Source of the DNA: DATCZS01 sp036525795
GTDB lineage: Bacteria; Actinomycetota; Acidimicrobiia; Spongiisociales; ZC4RG35
DNA length: 25,116 nt
NCBI GenBank assembly: GCA_036525795.1
Contig: DATCZS010000121.1
Span: 1-25,116, forward strand
Direction of reading: 5' to 3'
Both the position numbers and the translations under genes were made by a program. Under the pieces are notes generated by a model. It was not told where the DNA came from. It searched no databases and saw nothing but the letters and a program-made list of their open reading frames with translations. How positions within the stretch are numbered: position 1 is the first letter of the stretch; every line of letters begins with the position of its first letter. Positions 6,963 through 14,444 of the stretch are shown piece by piece.

Positions 6963-7462
6963 GGCCGGTACCCGTGGGTCACGAGAACCGCCGCGGGAGA
7001 CGAGGTGCGGGCTGCGGTCTCGTCCATATCCCCGAGCACGGTCAGGTCGTCGTCTCCGGTCAGCCGGAAGGTCGGGATCCCCCAGGCCGACAGGATCGGC
7101 TCGGTGTAGACGTAGGCGGAGTCGATCGGAAGCCGGCCGGCGGCCGCTCCCGGGTACCCGCGCCATCCCACCATCATCCGCAGCGGGATCCTCGGGCCGA
7201 CGCCGCACCCGCGGAGGGCGTCTCCCGCCTCCATCACTCCGGTGTTCTGGATGAGGAGCAGCGGTTTGGCCCCTCCCACCCACAGGCCTGCGGCAATCGC
7301 CACCGACTCACCTTCCCGGCAGGGAACGATCAGCGAGAGCTCGGGATCGGCGTCCACGGCGGCATGGAGAAGCCGGCTCTCGCTGTCCGGGATCGACAGC
7401 ACGTGGGTGAATCCCAACCGCTTGAGCGCGGCCAGGGTGGCGGATGCGCTCGCCCCGCTCAC
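6959..7462 (-). CDS. ThDP-dependent 2-oxo acid decarboxylase alpha subunit, ComD-like (pyrimidine-binding half)
   Basis: A 167-residue protein corresponding to the N-terminal domain of sulfopyruvate/phosphonopyruvate decarboxylase. The stretch CREGESVAIAAGLW (48-61) contains Glu50, the residue expected to activate the ThDP aminopyrimidine. KPLLLIQNTG follows, the counterpart of the QNSG segment in Ppd and ComD. Alone it lacks the GDG cofactor motif, which lies in the next gene, so the active enzyme needs both subunits. I chose the GTG at 7462 because it overlaps the stop of the upstream dehydrogenase (GTGA). A GTG at 7495 would give a 34-base overlap and 11 extra residues. The arrangement dehydrogenase, alpha, beta fits oxidation of a 2-hydroxy acid followed by decarboxylation of the 2-oxo acid. 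Confidence 0.83.
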   Translation of the reverse strand: MSGASASATLAALKRLGFTHVLSIPDSESRLLHAAVDADPELSLIVPCREGESVAIAAGLWVGGAKPLLLIQNTGVMEAGDALRGCGVGPRIPLRMMVGWRGYPGAAAGRLPIDSAYVYTEPILSAWGIPTFRLTGDDDLTVLGDMDETAARTSSPAAVLVTHGYRP

Positions 7463-8556
7463 AGATCGAACCCGAGGTCGAAGTGGTCGCTCCACTTCCT
7501 CAGCTGTGCCAGCATCTCCGGGGTGACGGCGATTCCCTCGAGGCGTATTCGCTCCTCGGCGATCGATTCGGGCTCACCGTGGATGAAGACCCGGTCGTGG
7601 CCCGGGCTCTTCTCGACCGATCGGACCAGTCCGAAGGTCTCCGCCATCGTCGCCCCAACCTCGTCGGCCGGGCGGAACCCCTCAACCCGGATCGCTCCCA
7701 TGAACTGACCCATCGCTGCTCGCTCGCTGCCCGCCGCACCGGCGATCCGTTCCGAAAGGGGCGATCCGGCGATGGCCCCTGCCAGCAGTTCGATCATCAG
7801 CGCCAGCCCGTACCCCTTGTGTCCCCCGGCGGCATCGCCCTCGCCTCCGAGGGGAAGGAGGGGACTGGCGTAGGTCAGCACTCCGTTGTCGTCGAGAGCA
7901 GGCGGCTCGCCCGTGTCCGCCACCCAACCCGGTTCGACCGGCCTCCCCTCGCGCAGCGCAGTCTCGATCTTGCCCACCGCCACCGCGGAGGTGGCCATGT
8001 CGAGGTTGAAGTCGACGGTCTGCCCGAACCCCGGGACGGCCACCGACATCGGATTGGTGCCGAACACCGATTCGATGCCGAACGTCGGTGTGACCCGTCT
8101 GCCCCCGCTCGCCATGGCGATACCGATGCAGCGGGCCCGCATGGCGCGCATGGTCCAGTAGCCGGCGTAGCCGAAGTGGCTGGCGTCTCGAACCGAGACG
8201 AATCCGGATCCGTGTCGCTCCGCCATGGCGATCGCCGCATCCATCGCTCTCGCCGCCGCGACGATGCCGATGGCGTCGTCGGCGTTGAGCACCGCGGTCG
8301 TGTCGCTGCCGTGCTCCAGGTGCATCTTGGGGGTCCGATTGATCGTTCCCTGCTCCATCCTGACCATGAAATACCCGATGCGGGCCAGTCCGTGGCTGCG
8401 GATCCCCCGTAGATCGGCGGACACGAGCACGTCCGCCACCAGCGACGCCTCTTCGGGACCGATCCCGGCGGCTGCGAACACCCGGCGTGCGTAGTCGTGG
8501 GCGGTCGCCACCGGAAGATGCACGGTTCCCTCGGGCAGCCGCTCGGTTTCGACCAT
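7459..8556 (-). CDS. LDH2/MDH2-family NAD(P)-dependent 2-hydroxyacid dehydrogenase (ComC-like)
   Basis: A 365-residue protein of the malate/L-lactate dehydrogenase family that is unrelated to classical LDH; members include malate, ureidoglycolate and (R)-sulfolactate (ComC) dehydrogenases. The family hallmark ADLRGIRSHG (47-56), with the conserved His55, is followed by a short helix and Tyr. Near the C-terminus the GHKGYGLALMIELLAG segment is also typical. The ATG at 8556 has GGGAG eight bases upstream; a GTG two codons earlier is possible. The longer open frame upstream crosses the divergent promoter region and is rejected. It heads an operon with the two ThDP subunits, so its product is probably the 2-oxo acid that they decarboxylate. 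If they act on sulfopyruvate, this enzyme would be a sulfolactate dehydrogenase; malate- or lactate-type substrates remain possible. Confidence 0.88.
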   Translation of the reverse strand: MVETERLPEGTVHLPVATAHDYARRVFAAAGIGPEEASLVADVLVSADLRGIRSHGLARIGYFMVRMEQGTINRTPKMHLEHGSDTTAVLNADDAIGIVAAARAMDAAIAMAERHGSGFVSVRDASHFGYAGYWTMRAMRARCIGIAMASGGRRVTPTFGIESVFGTNPMSVAVPGFGQTVDFNLDMATSAVAVGKIETALREGRPVEPGWVADTGEPPALDDNGVLTYASPLLPLGGEGDAAGGHKGYGLALMIELLAGAIAGSPLSERIAGAAGSERAAMGQFMGAIRVEGFRPADEVGATMAETFGLVRSVEKSPGHDRVFIHGEPESIAEERIRLEGIAVTPEMLAQLRKWSDHFDLGFDL

Positions 8557-8584
8557 CGACACGCTCCCTTCCGATCGCGTTCGC

Positions 8585-8590
8585 ATCCTA
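8585..8590 (-). promoter_or_regulatory. Candidate -10 box for the dehydrogenase-decarboxylase operon
   Basis: TAGGAT on the minus strand, a common actinobacterial -10 sequence, would start transcription about 20 bases before the ATG at 8556, with the GGGAG ribosome site inside the leader. No convincing -35 is seen 17-18 bases upstream. Confidence 0.25.
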
Positions 8591-8668
8591 CGGCGGGCGT
8601 TCGTCCGGGCGGCGAACGTCCGGCCTGTGACTGCCACAAAACCGGCGGATGTGGCACCGTGGGTCCCG

Positions 8669-9877
8669 ATGGCTGACACCCGGGTGATCCCCTACGGCGC
8701 CGACCCTCCCGTCGCCCCCCGCCGGCGGCGCAAGATCCCGCGCCGGTGGATCGTCGTCGGAGCGGTGGTGGTCGCCGGGCTCGTCGGATACGAGGCAACG
8801 GTCATCCCCCGGGATCGACTGGTCTGGGAGCAGGGGAGCCCTCCCGGTGGTCGCCTCAACGCGGACAGCCTCATACGCACACCCACCGGCTTCTCGATCC
8901 TCGCCGGTCCCGGTCCGACGGGGGGAGCCGTCTGGTCGACGGTCGATGGGTCGGCCTGGCTCAGCCGGCCCCTCCCGCGACTGGCCTTCCGAATCGTGTT
9001 CCACCCGCGAGGGCTCTTCGTGGTCGATCGGCGAGAGGTGCTGCGGGTGGGTCCCGACGCCGACGATGGCGCCGAGCGGATCGATCTGCCCGATTCGATT
9101 CGAATCGGCAACGGGTCGATGCGGTCGGGTCTGGTGGCCGTCGGGGAGGGTCTGGTCGCGCAGACGGTGCGCGGCGACGTCCTCTGGTCCCCGGACGGGC
9201 GAAGGTTCGAGAAGGTGGTCGAGGCGCAGGTCTGGGGCAGCGATGCCGATGTCCCTCCTGACCCGTCGGATGTCCTCGAGGTCGCCCCGGATCGAGTCCG
9301 ATCCTCGTGCCGGCCGCGGGCGAGGAGGGCTCCGGACGTCCCACCCTTCGTCGCGACGGACGCCATGCTCGTTGCGATGGTTCCCGAGGACGACCCGTCG
9401 GTGGTGTGGCCGGTGTGCGAACCGGTGTTGTGGACCTCATTCGACGGGATCTCGTGGGCGCCGATGAGCGAGCAGTCGCCGTTCCCGGATGGAGCATACG
9501 TCTACGACCTGGCCTGGAGGGAGGGGCGGTTCGTGGCGGTGGGTGGGATCGGATACAACACCGCGATGTTGTGGTCGTCGTTCGATGGCCGGTCGTGGGA
9601 ACCGTTCGAGCGGTTCGCCGGGGACGAGGAGATCGACCTCACCGACGTGGAGGGGGGACCCCTCGGGTGGGTGGTGGTCGGCGTCCCCCGCGACGGCAGC
9701 GACCGGGTTGGCTGGTTCTCCGAAAACGGGGAGTGCTGGGAGCCGATCCCGGAGGGGGTGCCGGGCCGCGGGCTGAGCGTCGGAGAGGACCACATCCTCA
9801 CGGTTGACGGCGATCCCCCCACCATCTGGGTCGGTACTCCCGCCAACCCACTCGTCTCCTGGCACCGCTGCCTCTGA
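8669..9877 (+). CDS. Membrane-anchored extracytoplasmic protein with propeller-like repeats, unknown function
   Basis: A 402-residue orphan. The N-terminus is Arg/Pro-rich (PRRRRKIPRR), followed by one hydrophobic segment (WIVVGAVVVAGLVGY), giving a single-pass anchor with the rest outside the cell. The outer domain repeats blades built around W-S/T-x-D-G-x-x-W: VWSTVDGSAW, LWSPDGRRF, LWTSFDGISW, LWSSFDGRSW and GWFSENGECW. This is the spacing of sialidase/BNR or YCF48-like beta-propellers. Several Cys residues could form disulfides. I chose the ATG at 8669; a GTG at 8627 would add 14 residues, and neither has a good ribosome site. It is divergent from the dehydrogenase operon and 194 bases from the next operon, so it may be unrelated to the metabolism around it. 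No enzyme motif is visible; a surface binding or scaffold role is a guess. Confidence 0.75.
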   Translation: MADTRVIPYGADPPVAPRRRRKIPRRWIVVGAVVVAGLVGYEATVIPRDRLVWEQGSPPGGRLNADSLIRTPTGFSILAGPGPTGGAVWSTVDGSAWLSRPLPRLAFRIVFHPRGLFVVDRREVLRVGPDADDGAERIDLPDSIRIGNGSMRSGLVAVGEGLVAQTVRGDVLWSPDGRRFEKVVEAQVWGSDADVPPDPSDVLEVAPDRVRSSCRPRARRAPDVPPFVATDAMLVAMVPEDDPSVVWPVCEPVLWTSFDGISWAPMSEQSPFPDGAYVYDLAWREGRFVAVGGIGYNTAMLWSSFDGRSWEPFERFAGDEEIDLTDVEGGPLGWVVVGVPRDGSDRVGWFSENGECWEPIPEGVPGRGLSVGEDHILTVDGDPPTIWVGTPANPLVSWHRCL

Positions 9878-9949
9878 GCACGGCGCCCGGGTTGGTGGCG
9901 GTCGATTGCGGTCTGGGAGGCGGGGACGGCTCGAAGCGGCGATAATCAG

Positions 9950-9991
9950 CGACGGCCCTGCGTCCGACATCCGTTTCGCCGAGGGCCGTCG
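9950..9991. promoter_or_regulatory. Inverted repeat in the 194-base gap before the second ThDP gene
   Basis: CGACGGCCCT (9950-9959) and AGGGCCGTCG (9982-9991) are exact inverted copies 22 bases apart, about 80 bases before the ATG at 10072. It could end the upstream gene as a hairpin, or be an operator with half-sites two helical turns apart for the IclR protein encoded in this operon. GATAAT at 9941-9946 resembles a -10 box but has no -35. I see no gene in 9878-10071. Confidence 0.4.
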
Positions 9992-10071
9992 GCTCGTCCG
10001 CCGGGTGGCGGGTCGGCGGATCCAGCTGGTGGTGTCGACCTCACGACCACGACCATCCCGGAGCGAGGATC

Positions 10072-11709
10072 ATGAGACGCTCAGGAGCCCACGTCCTTGT
10101 GGAAGCGCTGCTCGCCGAGGGAGTCGACCTGGTGTTCGGCATCCCCGGGGTGGGGACGCTGCCCGTGTACGACGCCATGCTCGATCATCCCGACCTCCGG
10201 CATGTCGAGACGCGGCACGAACAGGGTGCCATCTTCATGGCAGACGGGTACGCCAGGGCGACCGGTCGGGTCGGGGTGGCGTTCACCTCCGGCGGACCGG
10301 GGGCACTCAACACGGTGACCGCCATGTCGTCGTCGTTCAACGACAGCGTCGGTGTGCTGCACATCATGAACGAGAACCCGGCTGAGGTGCGTCGGAAGGG
10401 AAAGGGTCACTTTCACGACATGTCCGACCAGTTCGGCATCTTCCGCTCGGTCTCCGACTTCGGAATCCAGGTGACGCTGGCGGACGAGATCCCGGCTGCG
10501 ATCCACCAGGCGATGTTCGCCCTCCGCAACCGCCGGCCCCGCCCGGCCGTCGTCGAGATCGCCGCCGAGGCGTTCTCGACCGCGACGGACGCCGAGGTCG
10601 GCCCTCCCGCCGTGGGCACCGCGCGTGCACCCGACTCAGCCGCCGTGACCGCCGCCGCCGAGGTGCTCGCCGGCGCCGCTCGTCCGGTGATCTGGGCGGG
10701 CGGGGGGATCGCCACCCCGGACGCGGCCGCGGCCTTGGTCCGCCTGGCGGAGCGGCTGGGAGCGGCGGTGATCACGACCCAGAAGGGAAAGGGGGCGATG
10801 CCGGCCGACCATCGGCTCCACATCGGCAACTGGGCCAACGAGCTTCCGGTTCGCGAGTTGATCGCCCGCTCAGACGTGATGCTCGCCGTCGGGACCCGCT
10901 TCTCGTACTTCCCCACCGGAGGGTGGTCACTGGAGATCCCCGGCCGGATCGTTCAGGTCGACCTCGATCCGGCCAACATCGGGCTCAACTACCGGACCGA
11001 GGTGGGCGTCGTCGGCGACGCCGCCCTCTCGTTGCGCGCAATCGACGCCGCCCTCGCCGGGCGCGGCGTCGGCGACCGCCCGTGGCGCGATGGCGAGGTT
11101 GCCGAGGTCCTGGCCCGTATCGATCGGGCGGTGGGCCACCCCGTCGAGCGGCAGGTGCTCGACCAGATCCGGTCGGTCCTTCCCCAGGAGTCGCTCGTGT
11201 TCAACGATCCCACCACCATCGCCTTCTGGGCGCGGTCGTTGTGGCGATCCTCGTTGCCCCGGACCTGGTTCGTACCATCCGGTTTCGGGACGTTGGGCTC
11301 GTCGATGCCGACGGCCATCGGAGCCAAGCTCGCTCGTCCCGAGGTGCCTTCCGTGTGCCTGATCGGTGACGCCGGGATCATGTTCACGATCCAGGATCTG
11401 ATGACTGCGGTGCAGGAGCGGGTCCCGGTGGTGGTGATGGTGTTCAACGACCGCGGGTACGGGGTGGAACGACGGCACCAGGATCACCTCTACGGCCGGC
11501 GAAACGCAGTCGACATCACCCCTCCCGACTTCGTGGCGCTCGCCCAGGCGTTCGGGGCCCGGGGCGTGCTGGTCGAGGATCTGGGCGAGGTCGGCTCGAC
11601 GCTCGAATCGGTGCTCGACACAGACGGCCCCGTGCTGATCGAGATCCCCAACTCGTTCGGACACCCCGGATATGGCTCGTTCGGGAAGTGGGACGAGGAG
11701 TACACCTGA
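10072..11709 (+). CDS. ThDP-dependent enzyme, acetolactate synthase/benzoylformate decarboxylase type
   Basis: A 545-residue single-chain ThDP enzyme with the three usual domains. The N-terminal pyrimidine domain carries HVETRHEQGAIFMADGYARATG with the catalytic Glu50; the central domain follows from about residue 190; the C-terminal domain has GDAG (432-435) and Asn459 completing the ThDP/Mg2+ motif. It makes or breaks C-C bonds next to a 2-oxo acid carbonyl; the length suits catalytic acetolactate synthase or a decarboxylase. No small regulatory ALS subunit or ilvC lies nearby, so a biosynthetic role is unlikely. The ATG has GAGCGAGG just upstream. It opens a six-gene operon with a metal-dependent decarboxylase-type amidohydrolase next. 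It is not obviously Xsc, whose N-terminal sequence differs from this as I recall it. Confidence 0.87.
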   Translation: MRRSGAHVLVEALLAEGVDLVFGIPGVGTLPVYDAMLDHPDLRHVETRHEQGAIFMADGYARATGRVGVAFTSGGPGALNTVTAMSSSFNDSVGVLHIMNENPAEVRRKGKGHFHDMSDQFGIFRSVSDFGIQVTLADEIPAAIHQAMFALRNRRPRPAVVEIAAEAFSTATDAEVGPPAVGTARAPDSAAVTAAAEVLAGAARPVIWAGGGIATPDAAAALVRLAERLGAAVITTQKGKGAMPADHRLHIGNWANELPVRELIARSDVMLAVGTRFSYFPTGGWSLEIPGRIVQVDLDPANIGLNYRTEVGVVGDAALSLRAIDAALAGRGVGDRPWRDGEVAEVLARIDRAVGHPVERQVLDQIRSVLPQESLVFNDPTTIAFWARSLWRSSLPRTWFVPSGFGTLGSSMPTAIGAKLARPEVPSVCLIGDAGIMFTIQDLMTAVQERVPVVVMVFNDRGYGVERRHQDHLYGRRNAVDITPPDFVALAQAFGARGVLVEDLGEVGSTLESVLDTDGPVLIEIPNSFGHPGYGSFGKWDEEYT

Positions 11710-11737
11710 CGTTCGCGAACCAGGAGAGACGACACCG

Positions 11738-12739
11738 ATGACCACATATGACATCCACGCCCACGCCATCGTCCCGGGCGCCCTCGCCGAGATGGCGGCT
11801 GCCCACCCCGACTACGGGCCGTCGCTGTTCGAGGAGGAAGGGATCACCTACCTGAGCTATCCGGGCCGGGCACGACTGGGCCCTCTGCCGAGGGGAATCT
11901 TCGATCCCGACACCCGGATCGCGGAGATGGGCGGCCAGCGGGTGGACGTCCAGGTGATCGCGGTGGCGCCGCCCAACTACTTCTATCACGTGCCCGCCGA
12001 AGTCGGGATCGCGTTCGCCTCGATCCAGAACGACCATCTGATGAAGCTGAGCGACCTTGCCCCCGACCGCTTCCACATCTTCGGGACGCTCCCCCTGCAG
12101 GACGTCGATGCCTCGCTCGCCGAGCTCGACCGGATCGAGTCGTTCCCGCGTCTGCGCGGCGTCCAGATCGGAACCAACATCAACGGGACCGACCTCGATG
12201 CCGGAGAGCTGGAGCCGCTCTGGACCGCCCTGGAGGATCGGAACCTTCCCGTATGGGTCCATGGTGACCAGCGGATGCTGGCGGGAGCAGACCGGCTGAG
12301 CCGGTACTACCTGCAGAACTTCATCGGTCAGCCGCTCGAGTCGACCATCGCCATGGGCTATCTGATCTTCAGCGGCGTCCTGGAACGCCACCCGAACCTC
12401 CGCTTCGGCTGGGTGCACGGCGGCGGGTTCCTGCCGTACCAGATCGGGCGGTGGGACCACGGGTGGGGGGTCAGGCCCGAAGCGGTCACGGTGATCGCCG
12501 ACACCGCGCCGAGCGTCTACTTCTCGCGCATGTGGTTCGACTCGCTCACCCACGACCCGCTGTCGCTCGACTTCCTCGGCCGGCGCGTGGGATGGGAGCG
12601 CGTGGTCCTCGGCAGCGACTACCCCTTCGACATGGCCTCCACCGATCCGGTGGGCGGGGTGGACGCCATCGGGCTGTCAGAAGACGATCGGACCCGGGTG
12701 CTCTCCCGGAACGCGCTCGAGTTCCTGAGGCCGCTGTGA
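11738..12739 (+). CDS. Amidohydrolase-2/ACMSD-family metal-dependent hydrolase or decarboxylase
   Basis: A 333-residue TIM-barrel protein of the family that includes aminocarboxymuconate-semialdehyde decarboxylase and the gamma-resorcylate and 5-carboxyvanillate decarboxylases. All expected metal and catalytic residues are visible: HxH at His7 and His9, His175 in WVHGDQ, His227 in GWVHGGGF, and Asp294 in GSDYPFDM. Positions agree closely with bacterial ACMSD as I recall it. Reactions in this family are non-oxidative decarboxylations or C-C/C-N hydrolyses of ring-cleavage or aromatic acids. The start MTTYDIHAHAI places the HxH at the usual N-terminal position and has AGGAG 11 bases upstream; an upstream in-frame start would add residues before the barrel and is rejected. 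It ends in a GTGA overlap with the aldo/keto reductase. The substrate is unknown. Confidence 0.87.
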   Translation: MTTYDIHAHAIVPGALAEMAAAHPDYGPSLFEEEGITYLSYPGRARLGPLPRGIFDPDTRIAEMGGQRVDVQVIAVAPPNYFYHVPAEVGIAFASIQNDHLMKLSDLAPDRFHIFGTLPLQDVDASLAELDRIESFPRLRGVQIGTNINGTDLDAGELEPLWTALEDRNLPVWVHGDQRMLAGADRLSRYYLQNFIGQPLESTIAMGYLIFSGVLERHPNLRFGWVHGGGFLPYQIGRWDHGWGVRPEAVTVIADTAPSVYFSRMWFDSLTHDPLSLDFLGRRVGWERVVLGSDYPFDMASTDPVGGVDAIGLSEDDRTRVLSRNALEFLRPL

Positions 12740-13656
12740 GGCGGGTTCCCCTCGGTTCGCTCGAGGTGTCGGTCATCGGCCTCGGCTGCAACAACTTCGG
12801 CCGCGCCCTCGATCAGGAAGGCACCACGGCGGTGGTGAACGCGGCGCTCGACGCCGGCGTGAACTTCTTCGACACCTCAGACAACTACGGCGACGCCCAA
12901 TCGGAGCGCTTCCTAGGCGAGGCGCTGGGCTCTCGCCGTTCGGAGGTGGTGATCGCCACCAAGTTCGGTCAGGTCCTCCCCGGCGTGCTGGAAGGGGGTG
13001 CCCGACCCGAGTACATCCGGTCTGCCGTCACCCGCAGCCTGCGCGAACTGGGCACCGACTACATCGACCTGTACCAGCTCCATTGGCCCGACCCCCAGAC
13101 GCCTCTCGGCGACACCCTCGAGACGATGTGGTCGCTGGTCGAACAGGGGCTGGTGCGCGAGGTCGGCTGCTGCAACCTCGACGCCGACCAGCTCGACGAG
13201 GCGCTCGCGTGGGCAGACGAACGGGGCGGGCCCCGGTTCGTCTCGGATCAGATCGAATACAGCCTGCTGCACAGGGAGCCGCAGACCAACGGACTGACGG
13301 GGCTGGCGCTCGACCGTGGTGTGTCGCTGCTTCCGTACTACCCGCTCACCTCCGGGTTGCTCACCGGGAAGGCGGTCAAAGGCCGGACACCCGAGGGACG
13401 CCTGTCGATGGACCGGTATCAGAGATTCCTCACCGACCGGAACTACGGCATCGTCGACCGGTTGCGTGCGTTCGCCGCCGCCCGGGAACTCTCGATGGTT
13501 CAGGTAGCCCTCGGCTGGCTGGTCGCCCAGCCCGAAGTGCCGGCGGTCACCCCCGGGGCGACCCGACCTGAGCAGGTGTTCGCCAATGCCGCCGCGGCCG
13601 AATGGGTCCCCGGTTCGGGCGACCTCGCCGAGCTCGACGGCATCGCCGCGGCGTGA
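12736..13656 (+). CDS. Aldo/keto reductase
   Basis: A 306-residue NADPH-dependent aldo/keto reductase with a complete catalytic tetrad: Asp46 and Tyr51 in FFDTSDNYG, Lys76 in VIATKFG and His116 in LYQLHWPDP. The C-terminal part has the usual cofactor segment around VTPGATRPEQV. It reduces aldehydes or ketones, or oxidises alcohols, in the cytoplasm. The start is GTG in a GTGA overlap with the amidohydrolase stop, and MRRVPLGSLEVSVIGLG matches the usual beginning of the family; the frame open upstream is a shadow of the amidohydrolase. Placed after two decarboxylase-type genes, it probably handles an aldehyde formed by them (inference). Confidence 0.9.
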   Translation: MRRVPLGSLEVSVIGLGCNNFGRALDQEGTTAVVNAALDAGVNFFDTSDNYGDAQSERFLGEALGSRRSEVVIATKFGQVLPGVLEGGARPEYIRSAVTRSLRELGTDYIDLYQLHWPDPQTPLGDTLETMWSLVEQGLVREVGCCNLDADQLDEALAWADERGGPRFVSDQIEYSLLHREPQTNGLTGLALDRGVSLLPYYPLTSGLLTGKAVKGRTPEGRLSMDRYQRFLTDRNYGIVDRLRAFAAARELSMVQVALGWLVAQPEVPAVTPGATRPEQVFANAAAAEWVPGSGDLAELDGIAAA

Positions 13657-13670
13657 GACACTCTGGCGCC

Positions 13671-14444
13671 GTGGACGAAACCGAACGTCGAGCCCCCGAT
13701 GGACTGATCGAGCGCACCGTGCGCGTGATCGAGGCGGTGGTGGATGCAGACGAGCCGGTTGGCCCGCGGGGTCTCTCCCGCACCGCCGGGATCGACCGCT
13801 CCGCCGTCGGGCGCATCCTGCGACAGCTCGGCGACCTCGATGTGCTCGAGCGACGACCGGAGGGGTACGTGCCCGGCCCCCGCCTCTACAGCCTGAGCCG
13901 GGTGTTGGGTGCGCGCGATTCGCTGCGACCGGCCGTCGGGCCGGTGCTCGGGGCGCTCGTCGACCGGTTCGACGAGACCTGCTACGTCTGCGCCTTCCAC
14001 GGAGACGTGGCGGTGTTCACCCACGAGATCCAGTCCTCCAAGCCGCTGCGGCTGGTGGTGGAGCTGGGGCGGCCGGTTCCGCTCCATGCGGGCGCAGCGG
14101 GACGGGCCATCCTGTCCGGACTGGCTCCGGACGACGTGCGAGCGGTGCTGGGCCACTCTCTGCCCGGGCTGACTCCGCATACGATCACCGACGTCGATGC
14201 CCTCGTCGCCCTGGCGTGCGAGGACCGCGAGCGCGGGTATTCGGTGAGCCGGGGGGAGCGGGTCAGCGGGGGTGCGTCGATCGCCGCTCCGTTCTTCGAT
14301 GCGTCTGGCCGCTGCCAGGGCTCGGTGGTGTTCACCAGTCCCATCAGCCGGCTCGACGAGTCCAAAGTCGATGAGATCGGCCGGGCGGTGGCGGAGGCGG
14401 CGTCGTCCCTCTCGGCCAGGTTGGAGCGAGGTGGGCGTGGCTGA
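13671..14444 (+). CDS. IclR-family transcriptional regulator
   Basis: A 257-residue regulator. The N-terminus (about 10-75) is a winged helix-turn-helix with LSRTAGIDRSAVGRILRQL and the wing DVLERRPEGYVPG. The C-terminal effector domain has features typical of IclR proteins: LHAGAAGRAILSG near the middle and the late SGGASIAAPFFDASGRCQGSV segment. IclR proteins bind small carboxylates and usually control nearby catabolic operons. The GTG at 13671 lies 14 bases after the aldo/keto reductase stop; upstream in-frame starts overlap that gene and are rejected. It is encoded inside the operon it probably controls, which would give autoregulation. It is the only regulator in the window, so it may also act on the other operons (inference). 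Confidence 0.88.
   Translation: MDETERRAPDGLIERTVRVIEAVVDADEPVGPRGLSRTAGIDRSAVGRILRQLGDLDVLERRPEGYVPGPRLYSLSRVLGARDSLRPAVGPVLGALVDRFDETCYVCAFHGDVAVFTHEIQSSKPLRLVVELGRPVPLHAGAAGRAILSGLAPDDVRAVLGHSLPGLTPHTITDVDALVALACEDRERGYSVSRGERVSGGASIAAPFFDASGRCQGSVVFTSPISRLDESKVDEIGRAVAEAASSLSARLERGGRG

Noticed and set aside
8627..8668. GTG at 8627 as the start of the membrane-anchored protein
   Set aside because: It adds 14 residues without a ribosome site and extends into the divergent promoter region; kept only as an alternative to the ATG at 8669.
10072..11709. Identification of the second ThDP enzyme as Xsc (sulfoacetaldehyde acetyltransferase), which would complete a sulfonate pathway
   Set aside because: Its N-terminal half resembles acetolactate synthase or benzoylformate decarboxylase, not Xsc as I remember it, and it is shorter than typical Xsc.
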